From: JAISGQ01 sp045534445
Lineage (GTDB): Bacteria > Bacillota > Clostridia > Oscillospirales > Acutalibacteraceae
Length of the DNA stretch: 45,916 nt
Assembly: GCA_045534445.1 (NCBI GenBank)
Contig: JAZSJQ010000071.1
Span: 1-45,916 of the forward strand
Direction: 5' to 3'
Under the pieces are notes generated by a model. That model saw only the letters and a program-made list of their open reading frames with translations. It was not told where the DNA came from and ran no database searches. Positions within the stretch are counted from its first letter, which is position 1, and each line of letters begins with the position of its first letter. The position numbers and the translations under genes are program-made. Positions 24,480-30,443 of the stretch are shown in pieces.

Positions 24480-24806
24480 ATGGAAAATCAAAGAAGCCTC
24501 ATTGACATCGAGCCATATCGTACGATATACAATTCTCTTTCTTATGGCTCAAGGCACGGTATTAGCAAGTCAGAACTTTGCTTGCGCACTGGTCTCGGAG
24601 ATCGTGAACTTCGTAAGTCTATCGAAAACCTACGGGCAAGCAGTGCGGTTATTTGCTCGGATGTAAACGGCTATTTCTTGCCATCGAACCAGTACGAGTT
24701 ATCAGCCTATATTCATCAAGAGTCTGCTCGGGCTGATACGAATCTACGCAAAATTAAGGCTGCGCAGGAGCTGTATGCACAGTGGACACAGACGGGAGGG
24801 GAATAA
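24480..24806 (+). CDS. Winged-helix-like small protein of the replication operon
   Basis: A 108-residue protein, no family named with certainty. The segment GISKSELCLRTGLGDRELRKSIENLR has winged-helix character, suggesting DNA binding. Start 24480 is chosen because GAGGTGGG precedes ATG; an in-frame start at 24402 overlaps the gene before. It lies directly before the DnaD-like gene in the same operon, so a role in replication control is likely but inferred. Confidence 0.65.
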   Translation: MENQRSLIDIEPYRTIYNSLSYGSRHGISKSELCLRTGLGDRELRKSIENLRASSAVICSDVNGYFLPSNQYELSAYIHQESARADTNLRKIKAAQELYAQWTQTGGE

Positions 24807-24822
24807 TACGGCTGAACGGCGA

Positions 24823-25614
24823 ATGTTTACGCAAAAAATCGTAGACAGCGATTCTTTTCTTGATATGTCGCTATCTACGCAAGCTTTGTACTTCCACTTG
24901 AATATGAGGGCTGATGATGACGGCTTTGTGAACAATCCTAAGAAAATTCAACGGATGATAGGTGCATCGGAAGACGATTTAAAACTGCTGATTGTCAAGC
25001 GTTTTATTCTTGCATTTGAAAATGGTGTTATAGTTATAAAGCATTGGCGTATGCACAATTTACTCAGGAAAGATCGGCATAATCCAACTCAGTATCAGGA
25101 TGAGTACAATACTCTTACGCTAAAAGAAAACGGTGCATACACTGAACTGAACACATCTATGTCAACCACTTGTCAACCAAATGACAACCAACTGGCAACG
25201 CAGGATAGTATAGGTAAGGGAAGTGAAGAGAAGGATAGTATATATATTTCGTCATCTTCAGATGACGGTCGAGCGGATTTTCAAGCGATTATTGATTCTT
25301 TTAATCAAATATGTAAATCTCTTCCGAAAGTCATAAAACTTACCGACAAGCGTAAAAAGCTTATTTCCGCTCGCTTGGCTGATCTCGGTAATGATGTATC
25401 TGAGCTATTTAGAGTATTTGAAACTGTCGAGCGGTCAGACTTTTTAACTGGACGTGATGGCAAGTGGAGATGCAACTTTGACTGGATAATGACGGCAGAA
25501 AAATTTTTAAAGATCCGTGAGGGGTGTTACATGAATAGAAGCAATGAAAATACAGCAAGCCACAATGATTACACCGATACGAGCCGTTATGTTGGTTTGA
25601 CCATGAATGTGTGA
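24823..25614 (+). CDS. Replisome organiser/DnaD-like replication protein
   Basis: A ~264-residue protein beginning FTQKIVDSDSFLDMSLSTQALYFHL then DDDGFVNNPKKI, the N-terminal domain typical of phage replication organisers in Firmicutes. A low-complexity linker (KGSEEKDSIYISSSSDD) leads to a C-terminal region with WRCNFDWIMTAEKFLKIREG, like the ssDNA- or helicase-binding end of DnaD proteins. It probably binds the element's origin and recruits the adjacent DnaC-type loader. ATG at 24823 is conventional, but GGGAGGGG (24794-24801) is 6 bp from an ACG codon at 24808 (ACG GCT GAA CGG CGA ATG), where related proteins usually start (MAxRRMF). Confidence 0.82.
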   Translation: MFTQKIVDSDSFLDMSLSTQALYFHLNMRADDDGFVNNPKKIQRMIGASEDDLKLLIVKRFILAFENGVIVIKHWRMHNLLRKDRHNPTQYQDEYNTLTLKENGAYTELNTSMSTTCQPNDNQLATQDSIGKGSEEKDSIYISSSSDDGRADFQAIIDSFNQICKSLPKVIKLTDKRKKLISARLADLGNDVSELFRVFETVERSDFLTGRDGKWRCNFDWIMTAEKFLKIREGCYMNRSNENTASHNDYTDTSRYVGLTMNV

Positions 25615-25626
25615 TGAGGTGGATAG

Positions 25627-26574
25627 ATGCAAGATTATACTAAGTACAACTATTACGAGAGCTGTGACAATTTCTGCTTTTATTGTCACAAGCCTTTAAC
25701 TCTGCGGCAACCTATTAACGGAGGCGAATTTGAAACAATGGAATGCACCTGTACCGAAAATCAAAAGCGAATTAATGACAAGTGTGCAATTTGCGGCCGG
25801 AGCATTGAGTACAAGCCTTTGGAGTTCGGAGGTAAGGTAATTCAGATAATCCGAATCGATTGCGAATGTGAACGCAAAACAAAAGAAGCGGAAGCCACCC
25901 GAATAAGGCAGGAACAAATAGCAACAGGTTCAAAACATATTCGAGATTGTTGGTTGAAAAATTCGAAGCTCCCAAAACGCTTGCAGTCCTGTACATTTGA
26001 AAATTTCATTCCCAGCAACGCACAAATGGCTGCGTTTAAGACTGCAATCTCATTCAATCCTAACAACGGCGAACATACCGGCATAATATTTTCAGGTGGT
26101 GTGGGCTGTGGAAAAACGCATATATCCGCTGCTATTGCAAACAATATCTTAACAACACGCCAGATAAATGACGAGCGGGCGGTAAAAGCCGCATCGGACA
26201 ACTGGGAAACAGCGGAAACGCCTGTGTTATTTATCAGCGTTACGAACCTACTCAGGGAGTTAAGAAAGAGTTATGATGATTCTCAGTCCTCCGAGAGTGA
26301 TGTGATAAATCGCTATAAATGTACAGGTCTGCTTATATTGGATGATTTAGGCGCAGAGAAATCAAATGACTGGGCAAGTGATAGGCTTTTTGAAATTATC
26401 GACCACCGATACAATGAATGCTTACCTATTGTTATCACTACCAACTGCGTCCCTGCGGAACTGAAAAAGCGAATCGGAGACAGGCTTTTTGACCGTCTTA
26501 GGTCAATGTGTTACTTTGTTGCGATTGCAGATGAGAGTCATCGTACAACTGCCAAACAGCCTAATGCGGATTAA
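25627..26574 (+). CDS. DnaC/IstB-type ATP-binding helicase loader with N-terminal zinc-binding region
   Basis: A 315-residue AAA+ protein. The N-terminus has Cys clusters (CFYCHK, ECTCTENQ, CAICGR, CECER) that probably bind zinc. Then come SCTFENFIPSN, Walker A FSGGVGCGKTH near residue 156, Walker B LLILDDLGAEK near 236, sensor VITTNCVP and an arginine-rich end GDRLFDRLRS. This is the DnaC/DnaI helicase-loader fold. It is 12 bp downstream of the DnaD-like gene with GAGGTGG before ATG. Together they would load the host DnaB helicase at the element's origin. Confidence 0.88.
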   Translation: MQDYTKYNYYESCDNFCFYCHKPLTLRQPINGGEFETMECTCTENQKRINDKCAICGRSIEYKPLEFGGKVIQIIRIDCECERKTKEAEATRIRQEQIATGSKHIRDCWLKNSKLPKRLQSCTFENFIPSNAQMAAFKTAISFNPNNGEHTGIIFSGGVGCGKTHISAAIANNILTTRQINDERAVKAASDNWETAETPVLFISVTNLLRELRKSYDDSQSSESDVINRYKCTGLLILDDLGAEKSNDWASDRLFEIIDHRYNECLPIVITTNCVPAELKKRIGDRLFDRLRSMCYFVAIADESHRTTAKQPNAD

Positions 26575-26630
26575 AAGACTGTTTTATTGCTTGTTTTAAG
26601 TTGTTTTAATAAATTGGAGGCGTTTAAAAA

Positions 26631-26927
26631 ATGTCAGATACAACACCTGTTTTAAGGTTCATATCACTTGAGGAAACCATAGAGATTCTTAATGAGCATC
26701 ATTGCACTGGTCTTGGGCGTAAGGTTCTTGAGGCAGGCATAAAACAAGGTGTGTTTGATTTTGGGAAATGTGTCGAAATGGGCAACAACAGATACATCAT
26801 TTCGAAAGCTAAATTAATGCGATTCATTGAGGAAAATATTTATGATGAACCAATAGACCCGAGCATTTTAGAATTTATGAAAATGCATGAGAATGAGAAC
26901 ACAAACAAAAATGATAGCAAATCATAA
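26631..26927 (+). CDS. Hypothetical protein, last gene of the replication operon
   Basis: A 98-residue protein without recognised family. The middle (IEILNEHHCTGLGRKVLEAG and RYIISKAKLMRFIEEN) looks like a small DNA-binding or excisionase-type fold; the tail is charged and probably disordered. GGAGG stands 9 bp before ATG. It is followed by the terminator at 27074-27107. Confidence 0.65.
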   Translation: MSDTTPVLRFISLEETIEILNEHHCTGLGRKVLEAGIKQGVFDFGKCVEMGNNRYIISKAKLMRFIEENIYDEPIDPSILEFMKMHENENTNKNDSKS

Positions 26928-27073
26928 ATAAAAACTTAAGAAAACCTACGATTTTTGCTATATAGCTCACAAGAGAAGTATATGAAGCCAAAGGAAAACA
27001 GCAGACATTTTTATTGTCCGCTTAGTAACCGTCATTACATTGCGACTATATCGAGCGGATCACTAATATTTAC

Positions 27074-27107
27074 ACGCCTTGCATTGATTTGCAGGGCGTT
27101 TTTGTTT
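27074..27107 (+). terminator. Terminator of the element's replication operon
   Basis: ACGCCTTGCA (27074-27083), loop TTGATT, TGCAGGGCGT (27090-27099), a 10-bp stem with one G-T pair, then TTTTGTTT. Confidence 0.85.
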
Positions 27108-27297
27108 AGGTTTTTGCCAAGTTCCCCCACCTCAAAAAAATCAAAGTTTTTTCCGGAAGAAGGGAACGAGTAGGCAAGCTCGACAAAGTAACTCTCTCGC
27201 ACGCACGTGAAGGATTTTTACAACCATATCCCCCCACCTCATAGAATCTGTTATTTTTCGGTGCCGCTCGTTTTATATCCCCCTCCGCTCGGAAAAT

Positions 27298-27334
27298 CGC
27301 AAAAAGAAAAGCCCTCAGAATTAAGCTCTAAGGG
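27298..27334 (-). terminator. Second minus-strand terminator downstream of the zeta gene
   Basis: On the minus strand CCCTTAGA-N7-TCTGAGGG (27334-27312) is followed by CTTTTCTTTTTGCG. The tail TTTCTTTTTGCGAT also follows the terminator at 27408-27443, suggesting a duplicated or residual transcription end. Confidence 0.65.
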
Positions 27335-27407
27335 GTGTACAAACGTTTTGTTCGATTATTTTAATAAAACTATTCGCAGCCAGTAAAACTTCTAAAAACC
27401 GCATTTA

Positions 27408-27443
27408 TCGCAAAAAGAAATAGCCCCACCATTACGGCAGGGC
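27408..27443 (-). terminator. Terminator of the RHH/zeta operon
   Basis: On the minus strand GCCCTGCC, loop GTAAT, GGTGGGGC (27443-27423; two G-T pairs), then TATTTCTTTTTGCG. It starts 27 bp after the zeta stop codon. Confidence 0.75.
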
Positions 27444-27469
27444 ATAAGCCATTCTTTACAATCGAGCGG

Positions 27470-28042
27470 CTATTCTTCATCTGTCACCTCTTGCAGAGCT
27501 GTTGCAAGTTCATCAAGCCATTTCGGACGGTAGTTGCCTTTAGGGAGCAGTTCGCCGTTCTGATATTCTGCAACTTCCACAAAGCCATTATCATTGTCAA
27601 ACAGCGTCACTTCATCACAATAGGGCAACACCCTTGCAAGTGCCTCAAAACGCTGTGAGAAACGCCGCTCGACATCGTCTTGCGGTATATTGTGACCGCC
27701 CTTTGCTACACGGTTAGCGATTCTTCTGAGTGATTCTTCTGCACTGTCCAGACCGATGTAATACAGACGGATATAATATCCTGCTTCTTTGGCTCTCTTT
27801 ACCGTCCGCTCGGTGCGTGCTCCTGATAGTGTGGTTTCCTGAGTGAAGCAGATACCACGCTCAATACAGCTATTTATCTTTGCAACGGCTGCACGTCCTG
27901 CATCAAGATAATTTCCATATTGTACAGTCAGCTTGTCAACGTCAACAATGCACCCTAAGTCTGTGCGCTCTGCCTTGAGTGCTCCTGTAAGGCTCGATTT
28001 ACCTGTACCGTTCACTCCTGCTATTATGGTGTATATCTTCAT
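27470..28042 (-). CDS. Zeta toxin family P-loop kinase
   Basis: A 190-residue protein of the zeta-toxin family; studied members phosphorylate UDP-N-acetylglucosamine and block cell-wall synthesis. Walker A is AGVNGTGKSSL (residues 8-18). An acidic VDVDK, then FTQETTLSG (catalytic/substrate region) and a basic lid HNIPQDDVERRFSQRF are as in zeta proteins. It is shorter than plasmid zeta (~287 residues), like chromosomal short forms. Its ATG overlaps the TGA of the RHH gene (ATGA), the layout of a toxin-antitoxin pair. Activity as a toxin here is inferred. Confidence 0.87.
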   Translation of the reverse strand: MKIYTIIAGVNGTGKSSLTGALKAERTDLGCIVDVDKLTVQYGNYLDAGRAAVAKINSCIERGICFTQETTLSGARTERTVKRAKEAGYYIRLYYIGLDSAEESLRRIANRVAKGGHNIPQDDVERRFSQRFEALARVLPYCDEVTLFDNDNGFVEVAEYQNGELLPKGNYRPKWLDELATALQEVTDEE

Positions 28043-28239
28043 TCTGTGCCCTCCGCATCTCCGTTATCACGGCTGATCTGATTGTCAACAGCTCTTTTTA
28101 TAAAGGTGTTCACACTCTCCCCCTGCTGTTCTGCATGGGCTTGTATTTCGGCTTTGCGTCCTTTGGGTACTCTTATTTTGATTTCATCGTACGCCTTTGC
28201 ATTATACCTATCTTTTACTGCACTTGATGTCTTTCCCAT
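28039..28239 (-). CDS. Ribbon-helix-helix (Arc-type) protein, probable antitoxin/repressor
   Basis: A 66-residue protein with an RHH fold: YDEIKIRVPKGRKAEIQAHAEQ forms the strand and first helix, GESVNTFIKRAVDNQI the second. The N-terminus (MGKTSSAVKDRYN) is typical of clostridial RHH proteins beside zeta-type kinases. Start 28239 follows CGGAGGTGG; a longer frame to 28269 overlaps the promoter. It is not an epsilon-type antitoxin. It probably binds the three CATACTG dyads at 28274-28358, controlling itself, zeta and the divergent HIRAN gene. Confidence 0.8.
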   Translation of the reverse strand: MGKTSSAVKDRYNAKAYDEIKIRVPKGRKAEIQAHAEQQGESVNTFIKRAVDNQISRDNGDAEGTE

Positions 28240-28257
28240 TGTACCACCTCCGACAAT

Positions 28258-28365
28258 ATTATAACACATTTTGTATACTGGGTACAGTATGAATATTGCA
28301 CAAACATACTGGGTACACTTTGTTAATTATTCCATCTTTACATACTGGGTACAGTATGCTAAAAT
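28258..28365. promoter_or_regulatory. Divergent promoters with three 18-bp dyad operators
   Basis: Operators, consensus CATACTG-GGTA-CAGTATG: 28274-28291 (first base differs), 28305-28322 (right arm CACTTTG) and 28341-28358 (perfect). Minus strand: extended -10 TGTTATAAT (TATAAT at 28263-28258) for the RHH/zeta genes, with operator 1 just upstream. Plus strand: TTTACA (28337-28342), 17-bp spacer, TAAAAT (28360-28365) for the HIRAN gene, with operator 3 filling the spacer. Both promoters should be closed by the same repressor. Confidence 0.82.
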
Positions 28366-28396
28366 AATTACAGAAACAAGGACGGAGGGAGACACA

Positions 28397-28819
28397 ATGA
28401 AGTACAACTTATCAATGATTTGCAAAACCGCAAACGCCTTTTACAAAAAAGGTTATAGCCGCTCGGCTGCTTTCGTTCTGGCATGGAAGTTAAGCAAGCA
28501 GACCGCAAGCGTAAAGGTCAACGGCACAAGCTACGGTGACAGACAGCAGACACTTTACGCACTTCTTAATGTAAATCCCTCCGAAATCACTATAGAGCTT
28601 CACAGAGAGCGCAATAACATAGTAGATCATAACGCCGTTGCAGTTGTGGCAATAGCACACGGCAAGGCTTACAAGCTCGGATATATCCCTGCAAGGGCGG
28701 CGGCTCTGATTGCTCCTATAATCGATGCAGGGCACAGCATAAAGGCTGCATTATCTCGAATTGTAGGCGGCTATCTTGAGGGCATGAACTACGGTGCAAG
28801 GCTCACCCTTGCAATGTAA
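28397..28819 (+). CDS. HIRAN-domain-like protein
   Basis: A 140-residue protein. After a basic helical N-terminus (YNLSMICKTANAFYKKGYSRS) the segment VKVNGTSYGDRQQTLYALL, ITIELHRERNNIVDHNAVAVV and KLGYIPARAAALIAPII fits the HIRAN domain, which recognises DNA 3' ends or damaged and stalled DNA and is common in mobile elements. The start at 28397 follows GGAGGGA; an upstream frame overlaps the operators. It is divergent from the RHH/zeta genes and shares their operator array. A defence or replication-fork role for the element is possible but unproven. Confidence 0.72.
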   Translation: MKYNLSMICKTANAFYKKGYSRSAAFVLAWKLSKQTASVKVNGTSYGDRQQTLYALLNVNPSEITIELHRERNNIVDHNAVAVVAIAHGKAYKLGYIPARAAALIAPIIDAGHSIKAALSRIVGGYLEGMNYGARLTLAM

Positions 28820-28843
28820 TCCGCTCGTTATTATGGCTTATAT

Positions 28844-28867
28844 GGGGTAAGGCTCCCCCCTTACCCC
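28844..28867. terminator. Hairpin after the HIRAN gene
   Basis: GGGGTAAGG (28844-28852), loop CTCCCC, CCTTACCCC (28859-28867). No T run follows, so it may attenuate or stabilise mRNA rather than terminate. Confidence 0.45.
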
Positions 28868-28900
28868 GATAATATACAAAACACACTGGAGGAATTGACA

Positions 28901-29053
28901 ATGAACACAAAGGCAATTATCACCGATGAAGAGATGGAAAAACAAGCAGAAATGGAAATGTTAATGGAGCGGATTATAAATAAAATTCGGACAGCCTCAT
29001 ACAAGGACTTAAGAATTTATTATTATTTCGTGTGTGGGGACGATATTAAATAA
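28901..29053 (+). CDS. Small hypothetical protein (50 aa)
   Basis: Starts MNTKAIITDEEMEKQAEME, ends FVCGDDIK; 50 residues, charged N-terminal helix and a Tyr-rich centre (LRIYYYFVC). CTGGAGG lies 9 bp before ATG and spacing to the next small gene is 19 bp, both good signs of translation. No family recognised. Confidence 0.6.
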   Translation: MNTKAIITDEEMEKQAEMEMLMERIINKIRTASYKDLRIYYYFVCGDDIK

Positions 29054-29072
29054 TTTATGGAGGTAATACGGC

Positions 29073-29240
29073 ATGAAGGACGAAAGAGCAGAGATCATCA
29101 AGGATATAAGCACTGTTTTAAGCGGTCAGGACACCGAGCGGCTTGAGCTTATCGCATGGATAATATGCAAGTTGTGTAAATCCGAACAACGCCGTTTAGG
29201 CATTGTATACAACTTTATATGGGGGCTTTTCTGTGATTAA
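29073..29240 (+). CDS. Small hypothetical protein (55 aa)
   Basis: Starts MKDERAEIIKDISTVLSGQD and ends NFIWGLFCD; 55 residues. It looks like one amphipathic helix followed by an Ile/Trp/Cys-rich helix (LELIAWIICKLC). ATGGAGGT lies 10 bp before ATG. The stop codon touches the right-end arm repeats. Such a protein at the end of an integrative element is often of unknown function; none is assigned. Confidence 0.6.
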   Translation: MKDERAEIIKDISTVLSGQDTERLELIAWIICKLCKSEQRRLGIVYNFIWGLFCD

Positions 29241-29261
29241 TAAACCCCAAATAAACCCCAA
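29240..29261. repeat. Right arm-type integrase sites (two 11-bp repeats)
   Basis: Two tandem copies of ATAAACCCCAA, identical to the units at 22579-22600 and in the same orientation, 70 bp from the right attachment site. Confidence 0.75.
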
Positions 29262-29274
29262 AACCGAAAAATGA

Positions 29275-29322
29275 GCAAAAAGAAGAACTCCGAGAACCGC
29301 TTGTTTAAGCCATTCTCGGAGT
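29275..29322 (-). terminator. Element-borne terminator for tRNA-Leu
   Basis: ACTCCGAGAA (29287-29296) pairs with TTCTCGGAGT (29313-29322), with an inner GCTT-GTTT-AAGC stem. On the minus strand, 8 bp after the tRNA 3' end, it ends in TCTTCTTTTTGC. It replaces the terminator displaced to 22408-22439 by integration. Confidence 0.8.
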
Positions 29323-29330
29323 ATTCTATA

Positions 29331-29353
29331 TGGTGCGAGTGACGAGACTTGAA
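29331..29353. repeat. Right attachment site (attR-type) within intact tRNA-Leu
   Basis: Identical over 23 bp to 22439-22461. The tRNA gene stays complete at this end of the element. Confidence 0.92.
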
Positions 29354-29414
29354 CTCGTACGTCATGGACACACGCCCCTCAAACGTGCCTGTCTGCCTAT
29401 TCCAGCACACTCGC
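29331..29414 (-). tRNA. tRNA-Leu (anticodon GAG)
   Basis: 84 nt, class II. Acceptor stem GCGAGTG/CACTCGC plus A and encoded CCA. The anticodon stem CACGT/GCGTG encloses loop TTGAGGG with anticodon GAG (genomic 29380-29378). There is a long variable arm, then T stem ACGAG/CTCGT with loop TTCAAGT. The 3' end is the integration target of the adjoining element. Confidence 0.95.
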
Positions 29415-29431
29415 GTCAACCAACGAATGAG

Positions 29432-29460
29432 AGTATAGCACGAGTATAGGCAGATGTCAA
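29432..29460 (-). promoter_or_regulatory. Promoter of tRNA-Leu
   Basis: On the minus strand TTGACA (29460-29455), 17-bp spacer, TATACT (29437-29432), 17 bp before the tRNA 5' end: a near-consensus, strong promoter. Confidence 0.85.
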
Positions 29461-29502
29461 TACTTTTATAAAATCTTTTTTAGAAATTTTTCGAACTCTT
29501 TT

Positions 29503-30429
29503 TTACTCCGCAAAAAGTGCGGTAGAAAGGTATCTGTCGCCTGTGTCGGGCAGGAGTACAACTATGTTTTTCCCCTCGTTCTCTGCCATCTGAGCAAGCT
29601 TTATTGCCGCTGAAAGTGCCGCGCCTGAGGAGATACCGCAAAGCACGCCTTCTCTCTTTCCCAGCATTCTGCCTGCTTCATAGGCTTCATTCTCAGTAAT
29701 GCACATTACCTCGTCATAAACAGCAGTGTCAAGAAGCTCGGGGATAAAGTTTGCTCCTATTCCCTGAAGCCCGTGAGCGCCTGCCGCACCTCCCGAAAGA
29801 ATCGGTGAAGACGCAGGCTCAACGGCAACTATTTTTACATCTTTTTTCTGCTCTTTAAGGTATCTGCCGATACCCGTGAGCGTGCCGCCCGTGCCGACTC
29901 CTGCAACGAATATGTCCGTTTCCCCATCGGTGTCTTCCCATATCTCCGGGCCTGTTGTCTCATAATGAGCAAGAGCATTTGCAGGATTCACGAACTGGTC
30001 GGGAATGAAACTGTCGGAATAGAGGGAGGCAAGCTCCTCTGCCCTCTCTATGGCTCCCTTCATGCCCTTAGAGCCGTCGGTCAGCTCAAGCTCTGCGCCG
30101 TAGGCTGTCATGAGCATTCTGCGCTCACGGGACATTGTGTCGGGCATAACTATTATGACCCGATAGCCTCTTGATGCCGCGATGCTCGCAAGTCCGATGC
30201 CCGTATTTCCCGAAGTGGGCTCTATTATCACACTGTTTTCATTCAGTATGCCGCGCTTTTCAGCGTCGTTAAGCATATAAAGCGCCGCTCTGTCCTTGAC
30301 CGAGCCTGCAGGATTGAAAAATTCAAGCTTTGCAAATATCTTCGCTTTAAGGGAAAGCTCCCTTTCTATATTGGTCAGCTCAAGAAGAGGTGTTTTTCCT
30401 ATCAACTGCTGCGCAGATGTATATATCAT
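29503..30429 (-). CDS. cysK: Cysteine synthase (O-acetylserine sulfhydrylase)
   Basis: A 308-residue PLP enzyme that makes L-cysteine from O-acetylserine and sulfide. The PLP lysine is in NPAGSVKDRAA near residue 44; the substrate loop is PTSGNTGIGLA, the phosphate-binding glycine loop is GVGTGGTLTGIGRYL, and GISSGAAL lies near the C-terminus. Length is normal for CysK. The gap to sbcC is 14 bp, so cysK is probably the last gene of an sbcDC-cysK operon. A weak GGAG precedes ATG. Confidence 0.95.
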   Translation of the reverse strand: MIYTSAQQLIGKTPLLELTNIERELSLKAKIFAKLEFFNPAGSVKDRAALYMLNDAEKRGILNENSVIIEPTSGNTGIGLASIAASRGYRVIIVMPDTMSRERRMLMTAYGAELELTDGSKGMKGAIERAEELASLYSDSFIPDQFVNPANALAHYETTGPEIWEDTDGETDIFVAGVGTGGTLTGIGRYLKEQKKDVKIVAVEPASSPILSGGAAGAHGLQGIGANFIPELLDTAVYDEVMCITENEAYEAGRMLGKREGVLCGISSGAALSAAIKLAQMAENEGKNIVVLLPDTGDRYLSTALFAE

Positions 30430-30443
30430 ACTGCTCCGCCTTT

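Larger units (their letters stand above)
26928..27469. other. Gene-free stretch between replication operon and zeta toxin gene
   Basis: About 540 bp with no supported gene. It contains one plus-strand terminator (27074-27107), two minus-strand terminators with the same tail (27298-27334, 27408-27443), four copies of CGAGCGG or its complement (27052, 27264, 27285, 27463), and the 11-mer CCCCCACCTCA at 27124-27134 and 27231-27241. It could hold the element's replication or packaging site; no classical iterons are evident. An open frame at 26955-27173 runs through the terminator and is not credible. Confidence 0.5.
22439..29353. mobile_element. 6.9 kb integrated element in tRNA-Leu (phage-satellite-like)
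   Basis: The element is bounded by a 23-bp direct repeat that copies the 3' end of tRNA-Leu. It holds a tyrosine integrase beside the left end, a divergent set of small DNA-binding genes, a DnaD-like protein and a DnaC-type loader, and right-end cargo (RHH/zeta pair, HIRAN protein, two tiny ORFs). There is no capsid, terminase, relaxase or type IV secretion gene. An integrase divergent from regulators and a replication pair is how phage-inducible chromosomal islands are arranged, so satellite is the best guess; a mobilisable or decayed prophage remnant is the alternative. The heptamer CGAGCGG is strongly enriched inside. Confidence 0.88.

Noticed and set aside
26955..27173. 72-residue frame after the replication operon
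   Set aside because: It runs straight through the terminator at 27074-27107 and has no clear RBS or family features.
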